From assembly GCF_026151205.1 (NCBI RefSeq), contig NC_087077.1:18150475-18214474 (forward strand): a DNA stretch of 64,000 nt, written 5' to 3'. The stretch is from Bolinopsis microptera. Taxonomy: Eukaryota > Ctenophora > Tentaculata > Lobata > Bolinopsidae. How positions within the stretch are numbered: position 1 is the stretch's first letter; the number at the start of each line of letters is the position of its first letter. The notes beneath the pieces are model-generated. The model was not told the DNA's origin and ran no database searches. It saw only the letters and a program-made list of their open reading frames with translations. A program made the translations under genes and the position numbers. Positions 25,301-36,725 of this stretch are shown piece after piece.

Positions 25301-28300
25301 AAACACCAAGAAAGAAACCAATGCTGAAGTCAGGATTTCTGCGGCTCACTCGTCCCCAAAACTCAAACAGTACACGGTGATAAAGAAGGTAAATTGTCAG
25401 TTCCAATCAAAGACCTGAGTCAAAACCCAACGATTATCACATCCAACTCATCCAAATTGCACCATCAAACAAGATCTCTTATCATCTCCGATGTACTGCA
25501 CTTTCTCAATACTTATGTAGTCAAACTGGATCAGGTTGATTAGAATCTTACAGAATGAGTTATCCAACTTTACAAAATCCCACCCATCTCGCAATTTTGC
25601 AAATTTAGTTCGGTCGATATCAAAGTTCAAACTACAATTTTTCACATTTCTGGTAGTTGAAATAGATAACTTTAGAAATGTTCCGGAAAATAACTGCGTT
25701 CTCTGCAGTTATAGAAATATTCCACAGTTTCGATACACATTTTCTTTTAATTCCATATGATTCAGTCAATGGAGTGAAATGTAAACTTGATGTAATTTTT
25801 TTAAATTGTTATTTTATTGAAAATTGTTTATTATTTGACATTACATTGTTGAATGTTAATTTGTTTTGACTTAATAAATTAATATTGTGAACATTAATTT
25901 TTGAACATTTGTTGATAATACTCGAATGAAAATATCAACTAGTTATCAAAGTTGTTTCGTTTTAACCAAGTTTATCGACTATAAATTAGTCATTGAATAA
26001 GGTTCTCGTTGGGAGACGATTTCTTTAATATGTAAATGCAAAGCTTGGAAAATGAATACAAATGTTCAAAGGCACATTTAAGGCCGCCCCACTTTAAAGC
26101 ACAGAAAATTACACTGAGCTGATAAGCTGAGCTATACACTCGATGTAACTTTACACACGCTTGTTTATATCACATTTAAAAACTCAAATCAGTGCTGCAC
26201 CTAGTTGAGGTTTGCACCTTATAGGCTGGGTATTCTCCGGTATTCTCAAAGCAGATTTGGCGGGAATTAATGAATTATCACAGGCGCTGTGTATGGTGAA
26301 GTTCTGGGCCAAGTTATGTAATGGACGTAGGTCGTACATAATATTACAGATAAGACTATACATAATATTACAGATAAGAATATACGTTATTACTAAATTC
26401 AGGTAATATAGATAACTGTTATAGTGACAGTGCGATTATATCTTGAAGATGACATTTGAAAGTATAAAATGTGTAAACTTTGAAAGGTAAATATCTAAAT
26501 AAGCCTGGTAGTCACTAGGGTGGATATCAAAGTGAAACTAACTTGGTCGTCACTAGAGTGGACATCAAAGTTAAACTAACCTGGTCGTCACTAGGGTGGA
26601 CATCAAAGTGAAACTAACCTGGTCGTCACTAGAGCACTAGGGTGGACATCAAAGTTAAACTAACCTGGTCGTCACTAGGGTGGATATCAAAGTGAAACTA
26701 ACCTGGTCGTCACTAGGGTGGATATCAAAGTGAAACTAACCTGGTCGTCACTAGGGTGGATATCAAAGTGAAATTAACCTGGTCATCACTAGAGTGGATA
26801 TCAAAATGAAACTAACCTGGTCGTCACTAGGGTGGACATCAAAGTGAAACTAACCTGGTCGTAACTAGGGTGGACATCAAAGTGAAACTAACCTGGTCGT
26901 CACTAGAGTGGACATCAAAGTTAAACTAACCTGGTCGTCACTAGGGTGGACATCAAAGTGAAACTAACCTGGTCGTCACTAGGGTGGATATCAAAGTGAA
27001 ACTAACCTGGTCGTCACTAGGGTGGATACTGGATACTAATTGAAAACTAACCTGGTCGTCACTAGGGTGGACATCAAAGTGAAACTAATCTGGTCGTCAC
27101 TAGGGTGGATATCAAAGTGAAACTAACCTGGTCGTCACTAGGGTGGATACTGGATACCAATGTAAAACTAACCTGGTCGTCACTAGGGTGGATATCAAAG
27201 TGAAACTTACCTGGTCGTCACTAGGGTGGATATCAATGTAAAACTAACCGGGTTGTCACTAGGGTAGGGAGGGGTGATTGGAGCTCGAGGAGTGAGCAGA
27301 GGAGCAGTTCTAGGTGAAGGGTTGCAGTACAGCTTACTCCTCAACATGCTGTCAGCGTGCAGATTCTGTTCTGCTAGAGCTACTGTATCCTGTAAATTAT
27401 AGATACACTACATCGGTAAATTGCAAAATTATTGCTCATGTTAGCCGTAACATGAATAACAGAATAATGGGGTTGCTTTCAGTGGCCGCCAGCGCAGGGG
27501 GAGGGTTAAGGGCATAATTTATAATTAGTCTTTCATAAGTTGAGAAATTGTATTTCATGATTTAAAACAGGAAAACATGCACAATTAAGATGACAGACAT
27601 ACCTTGGCATGTTGGACTTGACAATTGGTAAGGATCTTAGAGTGCTTCAAAGCGAGCTGAGTGCCAGTGAAGATAAACCTCGTTATCTGACTTTCTGTAC
27701 CATCTGAAACAGCAAGATCATTTGAAGGACAGGTTATTGGACGAATTTGTTTTGGAAAATGTTGGAAACTCTCCAGAAAATACAATGTACGTGTTTGAAA
27801 AGTAAACCTGGGTTCAGAGGATTATCCAGTCTAACTCTGACACAACCACTTTCGTCTACAATCTTCTGTATCGTCTGTCCTTTTCTTCCGATGATGCGAG
27901 CTGAAAGTATTCAATAAAAACCAATACAATATAATAGATATACAAAGAGGCAAAGCGAAGGTCAAAATTAGTTTTTAATCAAGAGCTACCTGCTACAATT
28001 GTTAATTTTACGAGAATGTCAACGTTAACAAGTTAATGTAGATTTTAGTAGATGTAGACTTTAGAATTCGGAAATATAGTTAAACTAAATATACAGATTA
28101 AACGGTCAACAAAAAAGTAAACTGACATGCAATATCCCGCTCCACTTCGATAATCAGCTCGCTGTACTCCAACTTGTTCCGGGCTTGTTGAACAGCCTCC
28201 TTAGTCTCCCCAACTATTCTGAAAGGAGACGTGAGGTTAGTGATACAGTGTTCAATGGTTGCAGGTGGGGAAGCGCCACTTTCTACAGGTAAGCTTTTTT

Positions 28301-31300
28301 ATTAGTCCAAACGAATTGGCCCCTTAGTAAATCATAAAGTATCCGTGCCTTAGATTGTATAAATATGCACATTGCACATATTATGATGAAGATAGGTGCG
28401 ATCTGTGATGATTATAATTTATCAACTATATTAATGATACTGCTAAACAACCTTGATCGCGAGCTAGCTCTTTTGTGATATAAATATAGATACCTGTTTT
28501 TCATTGAAGTGAAGTTAAGTAAAAAGTTTGCTTCTACTTCTAGCAAAAATGTATAAAATAACGCAAAGAGAAGTTAAGGGATATTATTTTAGTAAAGAGA
28601 CATAAAAAGTACTTGAAATGACAGGCTTCCTCCTCCAGATCCAGAGCAATGATGCCGGGAATTCTCCGACACTCGTTGATATTCTTGCCACGTGCTCCGA
28701 TAGCTAACCCCATGAAGTTTGGATGAATCTTGAATTCTTCTCGATATTGCTGAAATGACATCGACATGCTAGTGAGTATGAGACGTTGGATGTTTTCAAG
28801 TACCGCTGTGTACGTTTAGGCTCAATTTATTAACACAAAACTTACCCAATTGATCATCAGATTGAAGAAGCAACGAATGCAATTACTATTTGCGTGTAAT
28901 GAAATGAGTAAACCTGAAGGGCACGAATAATACACGCCTTAACGTACATTTTACTGCCCCTCATTCGTGTCAATACTAGCAATAAAAATAATCTATGCAG
29001 TAATAAACAACGTTCGCTTAATGGACTGACATATTTCAGCATATTTTTCACTGCCAAAGCGCTGATAACAGCAAGCCTTACCCCACTCCGCGCGGCTTTT
29101 TAATGCACTAAATCTTAAAGATAATTCTCGCGATAAAATTTTCATCGTCACGCTTGAAAATTTCTAGAAATTAGAATAGCCGTATATTATAACAAACTAT
29201 AACAAGCAGAATTAAAAGATAAAAGGTTCTGGGACTTGAGTGGTACAAATAAAATGAAAGGCATGCTAATCATGCTCACGTACTGTAATGTGTCGAGAGT
29301 TTTTTTTTTTTTTTTAATTTTTACTATTTGACAAAATAATTGATCTTTGTAGTGTGAGTGTGATTTCAACTTTGAGTTTGAAAATATTTTGAAACGACTT
29401 TCGATATTATTGATTATTATATTTAATAAACTGTCTCAAAGGCCTTAGAGGTGGCTCTATACGGGTCTTTACAACAACAACAATCTATTTCTAAAGATAA
29501 TGTGAATGAAAGATGAGAAGGGGGAGGGGGAGCGAGGGCCGGGGGGAGGGGGTATGACTGCTGATGAACGCAGAAACCCCCATGCTAACCGTTTGTGGAT
29601 TAGTGGTTGATGCGGATGATGTGTTTTGTGATAATTGAGATCTGTAGTTGAATTTATCATCGGTATTCTCCTCTGAAGCCGGTGTGTCCTGAATTTTGAT
29701 TTTACCGTGAAGAGTTGCGATTTCCCACGTGTGTAATCGTGAATGTCACAAAATGATTAAAAAATAATGGAAGTGATAAAGTGGTTAAATGAATAAAAAG
29801 CTAGAAATAATAACAGATTTCTGATTTCAGAAAAAACGGCGATTTAAGGGGCACCCTCACAATTTAAGTAAGTAAAATTTGTTTGAGTACCTGTAATCTA
29901 TCAGCATAGCGTTTCTTCCGTAAGAGCTGGTCCACTTTTTTCTCGAGAAGGGACAACTGATATTCGAAGCACGCAGAAACGTCTTTATAACATTCGTGGT
30001 GTGGAGTCTGATGGGAAATTTGACTGCCATAAAACATTTACAACGCTAACTTGCAAAAATTTACAAAATACTTAATACTTATCTTAGAATTTATGGACAC
30101 GTTCATTGAAGTTTGAGGAAATTGGTAAATTTCTAAAACAGCGTTTTTGACGATAGTAGTTTAATTTCAACATATATTAATCTAGCGTGTTCATAAGTTC
30201 TGAACATTAGCCACGTGACCCATACTCCCATATACACTGCTCAAAAATTAAATGTATTGCTTTTAGGCACTATTATGTAAAAAATGTCACATTTTTGTGG
30301 CATTGTTTACCATAGCTGCCCAATTAGCATTTTTTGGTCTAAAATATAGTAGATTAGGTCAATCTAACAATTATGATACAATGTAGGCCTAAAGGGCAGT
30401 GATCGAACGGCTTTAAGGCAACATTTCGTAAACTTTGTCACACTTAGAATATGAGACCTCTTTTCTACTGTGAGGTGTCCTCAAAACCCTTTCAACTCAT
30501 TATTTGATAGTTCTTCTGCCAATCATAGCCCTAAAATATGTTGTTTTGAAAAGTTAACTAATACATGCACTGCACTTGGCTATTGGGAAATGATGTAAAT
30601 TCTGTCACATTATATGGAATTTGAAATTCTGGGCGAATTTCCGAAATCATTTATATCTGATTTTGGTTTGGAAGGCGGGAAAACTCTATATGAGGACGAT
30701 ACACGGATACAGTTGATTGACGTATAGGGCAGTTGATGTAAACATCGTCACAAAATGATACGAAATCGTAAATGGACACGTTCATGTTGAAGTTTAAGGA
30801 CATTGGTAAACCAACAAAAATAGCGTGTTCAGAAGTTCTGGACATTAGCCACGTGACCCATACTTCCATATACACGGCTCAGAAATACAATTTATTGTTT
30901 TTAGGCACTATAATGTAAAAAATGTCACATTTTTGTGACTGTGTTAACCATAGCTGCCCAATTAGCATTTTTTGGTTTAAAATACAGTAGATTAGGTCAT
31001 TCTAACAATTATGATACAACATTTGGCTAAAGGGCAGGGATCGAACGGTTTTAAGGCAATATTTCGTAAACTTTGTCACACTCAGAATGTAACGATACCT
31101 CTTTTCTACTGTGAGGTGTTCTCAAAACCCTTTCAACTCATTATTTGATGGTTCTTCTACCAATCATAGCCCTAAAATATGTTGTTTTGAAAAGTTAGCA
31201 AATACATACACTTATTGGGAAATGATGTAAATTCTGTCACATTATAATGGAATTTAAAATTTTGGGTGAATTGCCGAAATCATTTATATCTGATTTTGGT

Positions 31301-34300
31301 TTGGAAGGCGGGAAAACTGTATATAAGGACGATGCACGGATAGAGCTGATTCAAGTTAAGGGCAGTTGATGTAAAAATTGTCACAATAATAATAAGGGCA
31401 GTTGATATGAAAGAAAATCTATCTAACTAATGCAATGGCTGATGTGACGAAATTTACATTTCTTGACCCTATTTTGAAGAAACATGCCTCGATTAGAATT
31501 CAATATTCTTCCAGGAATTATTAGTAGGTTATTATTCAGCAAATCAGAACTCAAGTTTAACAATTCTGAGTTTAATTTTACTAAGTTACCGAAATGTGAC
31601 GAAATTCACTTTTCCTGCCCCAACAGTATAATTTCAATGTGATGATAAATAGGCATGGGTTTCTATATTTCCTTATATCTGAATTAATCATTTCAAACTA
31701 TAATTAGGACTGTTGATGTGAAAGAAAGTGTATCTAAATTTTACAATGACGTATGTGACAAAATTTACATTTCTTAACCCTATTTTGAAGAACCATACCC
31801 CGATTAGAATTCAATATTCCCCCAGGAATTATCAGTAGGTTATTATTCAGCAGATCATCAGAACTCAAGTTTGACAATTCTGAGTTTAATTATACTAAGT
31901 TACCGAAATGTGACGAAATTCACTTATCCTGCCCCAAAAGTATAATTTCAATGTGATGAAAAATGGGCATGGGTTTTTATATTTCCTTTATCTCTGAATT
32001 AATCATTTCAAACTATAATTAGGACTGTTGATGTCAAAGAAAATGTATCTAAATTTTACAATGACGTATGTGACGAAATTTACATTTCTTGACCCTATTT
32101 TGAAGAACCATACCCCGATTAGAATGCAATATTCTTCCAGGAATTATTGGTAGGTTATTTTTCAGCAAATCAGAACTCAAGTTTAACAATGCTGAGTTTG
32201 ATATCACTAATTTACCGAAATGTGACGAAATTTACTTTTCCTGCCCCAACAGTATATTTTCAATGCAATGAAAAATGGGCATGGGTTTCTATATTTCCTG
32301 TATAAATCCATTCCAACTATAATAAGGGCAGTTGATATGAAAGAAAATCTATCTAACTAATGCAATGGCTGATGTGACGAAATTTACATTTCTTGCCCCT
32401 ATTTTGAAGAATCATACCTCAATTAGTATATAATGTTACTTTATCACCATCACTATGTCGATAAATTAATTATTTTGCCAACACGGAGCAAATAAAGTTA
32501 TAATATTTTTTGTGTGACGAAATTTACAAATTTTTACCCTGTTCAGGTGTTGAAATTTATCCAATGTTAACATATCACTGCCATATAATAATTTATATGA
32601 CCGGCGTATGGTTGAAATATTGTTAATTGATCCATAGTACGTAATATAGGGTGTTTAAGTTGGTATACTAATATTTACTCAATTTCACACATGTTGAGAT
32701 ATCATACAAATTTATGTGACTAAATTTACCTATTTCTGCCTTCTGTATTTGTATTTGCCAGATAACAATGAAATATGTGAACAATTCCAAACACATTCAG
32801 CTCACAAAATAATGCTAGACTATTCGGCATTACTTGTCAGGATGTCATAAACATCCCTCATATAAATGTCTTAAATGTGTGACGGAGTTTACATGGTGCT
32901 ACCATTTAAGGAAAAAAGTCGCTAAATATGTAGATAATAGTCATATACAGCTATTCTATGAATTGGAAATTCGAAAATTTGGTCAAACACGGCAACAAGG
33001 GGTCCATATAAACTCCGTCACGGTTTTATAGTGTGACAAAGTTTACAACTCACTGCCGGCCGCATTTAAGCGATATCTTATCGTCTGATAAAGATATCGT
33101 TATGCGACAAAGTTTATCTAGAGGATGAAACGATTATCTTAGGGTTAGAGGGTTTATATAGTTTCATAGTGTGACACATTTTACATCATCGTGCCATTCA
33201 GTAGGGTCACTAATATTTACCAATATCCTCAAACTTCAATGAACGTGTCCTTATAATTTAACAGCAAAGGACACCAAGGGCATTGGATAAGAAGTTTAAA
33301 TCGGCTCTTAGTTACTTTCTTTGGTGCTTTAACGGCTCTGATGTCAAATCTTTGCAGAAAAGCAACCGAATTGAAGCCATAGAAATCCTAATAAAGTTGG
33401 TGTAAAGTAAGGCAGTTCACAAATCAATGCCATCTTGATTGTGGTGATAAGATATATTATACTGAAAAGGTTTGTGGTTTTATAGACTTACCAATACAAC
33501 AATCTGGTTGGTGTCCTTGTCATATCTGATGAGACTAGCTCCAGTGTCCTCCTTGAAGTGTGAGAAAGCAGCCTCGTCCAGAACTCCCGGAATGTCAGCA
33601 CATTCCCTCATTTTATCGGGAACATCAACCGCGTATTTAAAGAACATCGCTTCGTGGATAAACTTGCTGAGGATTGTTAAATTATGATGATTTGCAATAA
33701 TTTGAAAATTTATATCAGAAACGCGATTATTAGAAAAATTGCTCAACCAGAACAAGCGGACCGATCGTTACTCGGGGGCTGGACAAAGAAATTAAAAGCG
33801 ATTGATGAACATTGCTGAGGCTAACCTCTGAGTCAAAGGTCGAATCCTATCACGTCCCACTAGGTCGCCGGCATAGTTACTTTGAGAGTTGTTGGTCGGG
33901 GAGTAGACTATGGAGAATGTGTTTCTGTCACCACTGATCAAGTTTATGGTAGCTGGCCACCAGCAGCTTGGGTTTGTGTTACTTTTCACTTCAACTTCTT
34001 CGTTCAGCGTATAGTTGTAGTTTATGGAATAATCTGGAAGCTTTCGGATCCTCAAAAATGGTATCCGTGTGTCTGGCTTCCACCTGATAAAATGATTCAT
34101 GAAATATTCGGATCTAAGAGTTGAATAGAAAGAAAGAACGTGTGAAGCTGGTGTAAATGTTCGTAAGAATTTCTCAAACCGCGAATAGTACCATTCAGGT
34201 AAGACTTACCCATTTTCGAAGGTACATAGCGCATTGGATTTGAACACATCTATCACCCAAGCCTGAGAAACAATGGTGTCAAATCGCATTGCAATACTAT

Positions 34301-34633
34301 TATCGGTGATCGATAAAACACTTTAAACTTTACGTCAGAACTCAAGAGCTACGGCCTTCAAGTTACTATCTAAGTAAGATAACGATTAGCAGGTAAGTAG
34401 CACGGGATAAACAAAAAATCATGGCCTGCCATCTCCAGAATTAAAACGATACCTCTGAGTCCACTATTCAGACTACAAAACGAAAATTGACCGAGAAGCA
34501 AGAAACGAACCTTGAACCAAGCGTTGTTGCTGCCGTAGACTTCGACCATTAAGTCGTCAGAAATAGTGTTTACGTGGGTGTTGGGCATGGTTGGGTTTGG
34601 TTTTTGCATGGTTGACTCAGTTGAACTTAACAT
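13310..34633 (-). CDS. FMR1/FXR-family RNA-binding protein, 14 coding exons
   Basis: Exons (5' to 3'): 34633-34511, 34262-34210, 34083-33826, 33666-33492, 30007-29891, 28749-28613, 28218-28127, 27900-27808, 27703-27603, 15371-15239, 15150-15031, 14661-14351, 14196-14089, 13483-13310. All phases agree with GT-AG sites and give 664 codons; human FMR1 has 632. Exon 1 encodes VEVYGSNNAWFK (first Tudor/Agenet domain), exon 3 the second Tudor domain (CWWPATI), exon 4 the KH0-like part, exon 6 KH1 (GLAIGARGKNI), and exons 7-8 KH2 (SRIIGRKGQTI, ESGCVRVRLD). The family binds RNA and ribosomes and tunes translation in the cytoplasm. Exons 10-14 are low-complexity, rich in Pro, Arg and Gln/Asn. No clear RGG box or FMRP-type export signal is seen. 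The join across the 12.2-kb intron rests on phase only. Start M1 at 34,633 or M9 at 34,609 is undecided. Confidence 0.88.
15490..15590. repeat. Long hairpin in an FXR intron
   Basis: 32-bp arms (15,490-15,521 and 15,559-15,590) differ at one position and enclose a 37-base loop containing GTCGACGTTTCGGCCCACGC. It lies in the 12.2-kb intron just upstream of exon 10. It could be a MITE remnant. Confidence 0.75.
16903..17670. mobile_element. Mariner-type MITE, copy 1
   Basis: 768 bp with 34-bp terminal inverted repeats (CAGGGTGGGCCAAAAGTCAG, continuing to CAAACGTTGG) flanked by TA on both sides. TA target sites and CAGGGTG-type ends are typical of Tc1/mariner transposons. The interior has no transposase, so it depends on another element. 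A nearly identical copy is at 43,597-44,363. It lies in the 12.2-kb intron of the FXR-type gene. Confidence 0.88.
17671..21830. other. Intronic AT-rich sequence, nothing recognised
   Basis: This is part of the 12.2-kb intron between exons 9 and 10 of the FXR-type gene. Open frames are short (about 60-70 aa) and show no family resemblance. No RNA gene was recognised. Confidence 0.4.
22027..23115 (+). CDS. Rhodopsin-type GPCR, tandem copy 1
   Basis: This intronless frame encodes 362 aa with seven hydrophobic segments. Class A landmarks are SLAGNSI in TM1, an Asp in TM2 (AGSDLG), Cys before TM3 (WFCVARFG) with a partner Cys in the second extracellular loop (NMCMYK), and YCVSYLP in TM6. Two signature motifs are altered: the DRY position at the end of TM3 reads CKL (VCKLFSLKFPL), and NPxxY in TM7 reads NIFIY. 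The ligand cannot be named; a chemoreceptor or neuropeptide/amine-type receptor is possible. The ATG follows a stretch also conserved upstream of copy 2. The gene is nested in an intron of the FXR-type gene on the opposite strand. The C-terminal tail is Ser/Lys-rich and short. Confidence 0.85.
   Translation: MIPANNETLFGDWSALKRGGATTWGVLTLLLSLAGNSIILLASIQHKAVQQSKMTVTLIEHVAGSDLGIAVLGILPDVVTLFAFDWRVVEWFCVARFGLHGVFVSTSTYLVCALNVCKLFSLKFPLRSRLWTKTFANYMAIAIWTFCFVASGAITAIAMKFEEMIFDFRLNMCMYKVTTDPMKLVGIIQTMLQWTIPNIVVLSSSIWILVIAKRKARLVKRWRWRSVLTILLIAAVYCVSYLPLSTWFTIVNFVLVKGKAMVETVNKADETVLVYVEYDMKGDPLSNFGYSTLFLLLCMLTYLSSVANIFIYYVSMSSFQNAMNGFLRIKAKRNQSLNSSTTKKSDSLIRVVNHNPCVAASL
23310..23325 (+). repeat. 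Run of 16 G
   Basis: This homopolymer of guanines lies in the spacer between the two GPCR genes, inside the upstream half of the duplicated unit. The corresponding place upstream of copy 1 (about 21,890) has only a short AGAGGGG, so the tract grew after duplication. It is prone to sequencing error. Confidence 0.85.
23435..24523 (+). CDS. Rhodopsin-type GPCR, tandem copy 2
   Basis: This intronless frame encodes 362 aa, the same length as the upstream copy and differing at about 25 residues by eye. The start lies 1408 bp after that of copy 1, and about 60 bases before the ATG are also nearly the same (CTAACACGCTAAACTCAAGTAG). Changes are mostly conservative (V/I, L/M, F/Y) and cluster in the C-terminal tail, which suggests both copies remain constrained. 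It has the same CKL and NIFIY variants at the DRY and NPxxY positions. It is probably a plasma-membrane receptor of unknown ligand. Confidence 0.85.
   Translation: MIPGNNETLFGDWSALKRGGATTWGVVTLLLSLAGNSIILLASIRHKAVQQSKMTVTLIEHVAGSDLGIAILGILPDVVTMFAFDWRVVEWFCVARFGLHSVFVSTSTYLVCALNVCKLFSLKFPLRSRLWTKTFANYMAIAIWTFCLVASGAITAIAMKFEEMIFDYRLNMCMYKVTTDPMKLVGIIQTMLQWTIPNIVVLFSSIWILVIAKRKARMVKRWRWRSVLTILLIAAVYCVSYLPLSTWFTIVNFVLVKRKAMIETVNKADETILVYVEYDMKGDPLSNFGYSTLFLLLCMLTYLSSVANIFIYYVSMSSFENAIKGFLRLEVKRDQSLNSSMTLKSDSLRKVVNHNPCVAVSL
24524..26503. other. Intronic sequence, nothing recognised
   Basis: This is part of the large FXR-type intron. The duplicated GPCR unit fades out by about 24,600. The remaining open frames (60-75 aa) are AT-biased and have no family resemblance. 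Confidence 0.4.
26504..27267 (+). repeat. 38-bp minisatellite, ~20 copies
   Basis: The unit CTGGTCGTCACTAGGGTGGA followed by CATCAAAGTGAAACTAAC repeats about 20 times. Variants include GATATC for GACATC and TTAAAC for TGAAAC, with two longer units carrying GGATACTGGATAC. It is intronic, about 340 bp from exon 9 of the FXR-type gene. Confidence 0.92.
30091..33253. mobile_element. Family X element: inverted ends, iterated TGTGACRAARTTTAC motif
   Basis: The left end TTATGGACACGTTCATTGAA and right end TTCAATGAACGTGTCCTTATAA are inverted for about 40 bp. Internal structure: two diverged direct units of about 680 bp (30,091 and about 30,775 onward), four direct units of about 310 bp (starting near 31,390, 31,700, 32,017 and 32,325), then a region of isolated motifs. 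The 15-base motif TGTGACGAAATTTAC occurs about 20 times. No open frame of note exists. It sits in an intron of the FXR-type gene. A partial copy is at 1-367, so it is dispersed. It is probably a non-autonomous DNA transposon; the superfamily is unknown. Confidence 0.7.
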
Positions 34634-35894
34634 AGGAAGTGATTACAAGATACAGTTCACTGATAAGCTCACAATTCCCGCCTTTAAGATTCACTCCGCA
34701 AACGTTTCTAACGATACAAATAACGATTGATTTCAAACGCGCGCGCGCGATATTCATATTATAATAAGTATTTAAAACGTTCATTAAAAAACATAAGTAC
34801 ATTGTAATTTTTGTCTACATCAGTAAAGTAAGTAAAGGAAAGTTCAATTTTTTATGGCTGCTAAAATAAAATGTAAAGTAATGGTTAAGTTTAATATACT
34901 GAATGAACAAACTAAACATTAAAAATGGCTGCTTAGTTAAAAATTCGAGCAATAGATAATCCAATATTGTATATTACATATCAAAAACCAATATTTTTGA
35001 AAATAGCTACATGTACAAATTGTTTTCATTCTAATATATGACTTTTGTGAAAATTATAAGAACAAATAAATTTAAAAGTTTTCTCAAATGTAAAGTTAAA
35101 AGTATGACAATGCGCGGCGCGAAGATAAAAGAAGCATGTTTATTATTTGTTATTGACTATGCCAACCCTTCCCATTTCGAATCGTTGCTCTGCTCTGCAC
35201 TTCGCAGAGCAACGATCTAGTCGTAGATGCAAAGTAAGAATACTAGTTTGCGCGGCGTGTCGAAGTGGCAAAGTCCTCCAAAATATGTTTACAAAGCAAC
35301 ATCAAATATATTTTAACAGTTTCAAAATGTAATTGCTCGTATTATCGATTGCGGTATATTGATCTGTCCTGTGTCCTTTCGATGGTTTACGGGTAATACT
35401 CAAATATGATGATGATAAACTGTACTGATAACCAATGCAATGACAGAGCGTTCAAATTTGAAATGATTCTCGTATTATATAATTAATAATGCTTCGCAAG
35501 ATTGTAGCATGCATTGTTTGCTGACGTATTGATTGCTGACGAGTTGATACACGTTGCGTTGTATACAAGTAAAATACAACTTTAAGTAAAACACAATTTT
35601 TATTTTCCACAGAAGAATCAATACATATTGAATTATAAATATCCGATAATTCCATTAATAATCATTAAAAGTTGCTTTGTCATTTGTAAAATCAAAAACG
35701 AAAAGCCGTACGCTGAACTGTGAACGCGCGCGGCGCCTTTTCTGCAGCTGCCTAGCTTCAAGCTTGTGGCCGCTAACATCAAAGCCGCCGCGCGCGCCCA
35801 GTGCTGGGGTGCATTCTCATTAACAATTAAACTTGGTCAAAGATAGTTATATACAATTCCTAAATTAAATCAATAATCATGTTAATATGAGTAT
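34634..35894. other. Upstream region of the FXR-type gene
   Basis: It contains a CGCGCGCGCG tract at about 34,738-34,749 and an inverted copy (35,165-35,285) of the hairpin-ended repeat at 8960-9055. The promoter presumably lies in the first few hundred bases, but no core element is distinctive. No gene was seen. Confidence 0.4.
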
Positions 35895-36247
35895 TCAACA
35901 CTACTCGACAAAAATATGGGTTTGCCCAGACTGTCTCCAAGCCTACCAGGGTAACTGACCACAGTGCAACGCTTATTGATCACGTGTATACTAATCACGT
36001 GACCAACGTTATTAGTTGTAATGTCGTGACGTTGGATATGTCAGATCATCTCGGATCGCGGTTAGCACGACCATTAGTTTAGGAGCCACACCTAGTTTGA
36101 ACGAGCGATTCCGTAGTCAACGTGTAAAGAACAACAACACTAGCTTGAAATTAGAGGCCCGTGTATTTAACGAAGCTAATCATGCTAAATTCAAAGAGCT
36201 TATTGTAAGTGAGACCTGGGATGATGCTACCTCCTCAACGTGCGCTG

Positions 36248-36379
36248 TTGTAGCGCGATGCACTACTGGGTCGCGCGCGCATCAAATAATGCTTCTCGCT
36301 TCTCTCGGTAGATCGGCGAGATGCACCACTGTGCCTCACCGAGCTGCGAAGGATTGACATCGTGAATCAACGTGCGCTG
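36248..36379 (+). mobile_element. 132-bp insertion in LINE A with 12-bp flanking repeat
   Basis: CAACGTGCGCTG stands at 36,236-36,247 and again at 36,368-36,379, and the LINE A frame continues across once one copy and the insert are removed. The insert resembles 5990-6050. The length and flanks suit a SINE- or MITE-like element. No RNA polymerase III boxes were confirmed. Confidence 0.65.
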
Positions 36380-36725
36380 ATGAACAATACAATTCCATCT
36401 ATCAAACGTACATGAAACACTACAATACTGCATACCCTCTGAAGCGCGACAGTTCGAGAAGAAAATTCGAAAGAGCTGACCCAAAGCCTTGGATCTTACC
36501 CTGGCTTGAGGCGGCATGCAACCGCAAGAAGTTACTTTTTTTTGAAAAAACTATAAATCCATCACAAAAAACTGCGACGTGTATGATAAAAGTCACAACA
36601 AAATTATAGTTTAAGACATCCATTTTGCATTGTGTATCCAATATTAGAATTTATGATATGTATTGATTGAATAATTGGTAATAAATTTAACTTTTGTTTT
36701 ATTAACTTTTGTTTTATTAAAAATG

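Noticed and set aside
26504-27267. CRISPR-like array of 38-bp units
   Set aside because: The repeats are contiguous with no unique spacers, and the context is a eukaryotic intron.
29469-29690. Possible extra FXR exon between exons 5 and 6
   Set aside because: Exons 5 and 6 join in phase and match the family without a gap there. The frame is Pro/His low-complexity with no supporting match.
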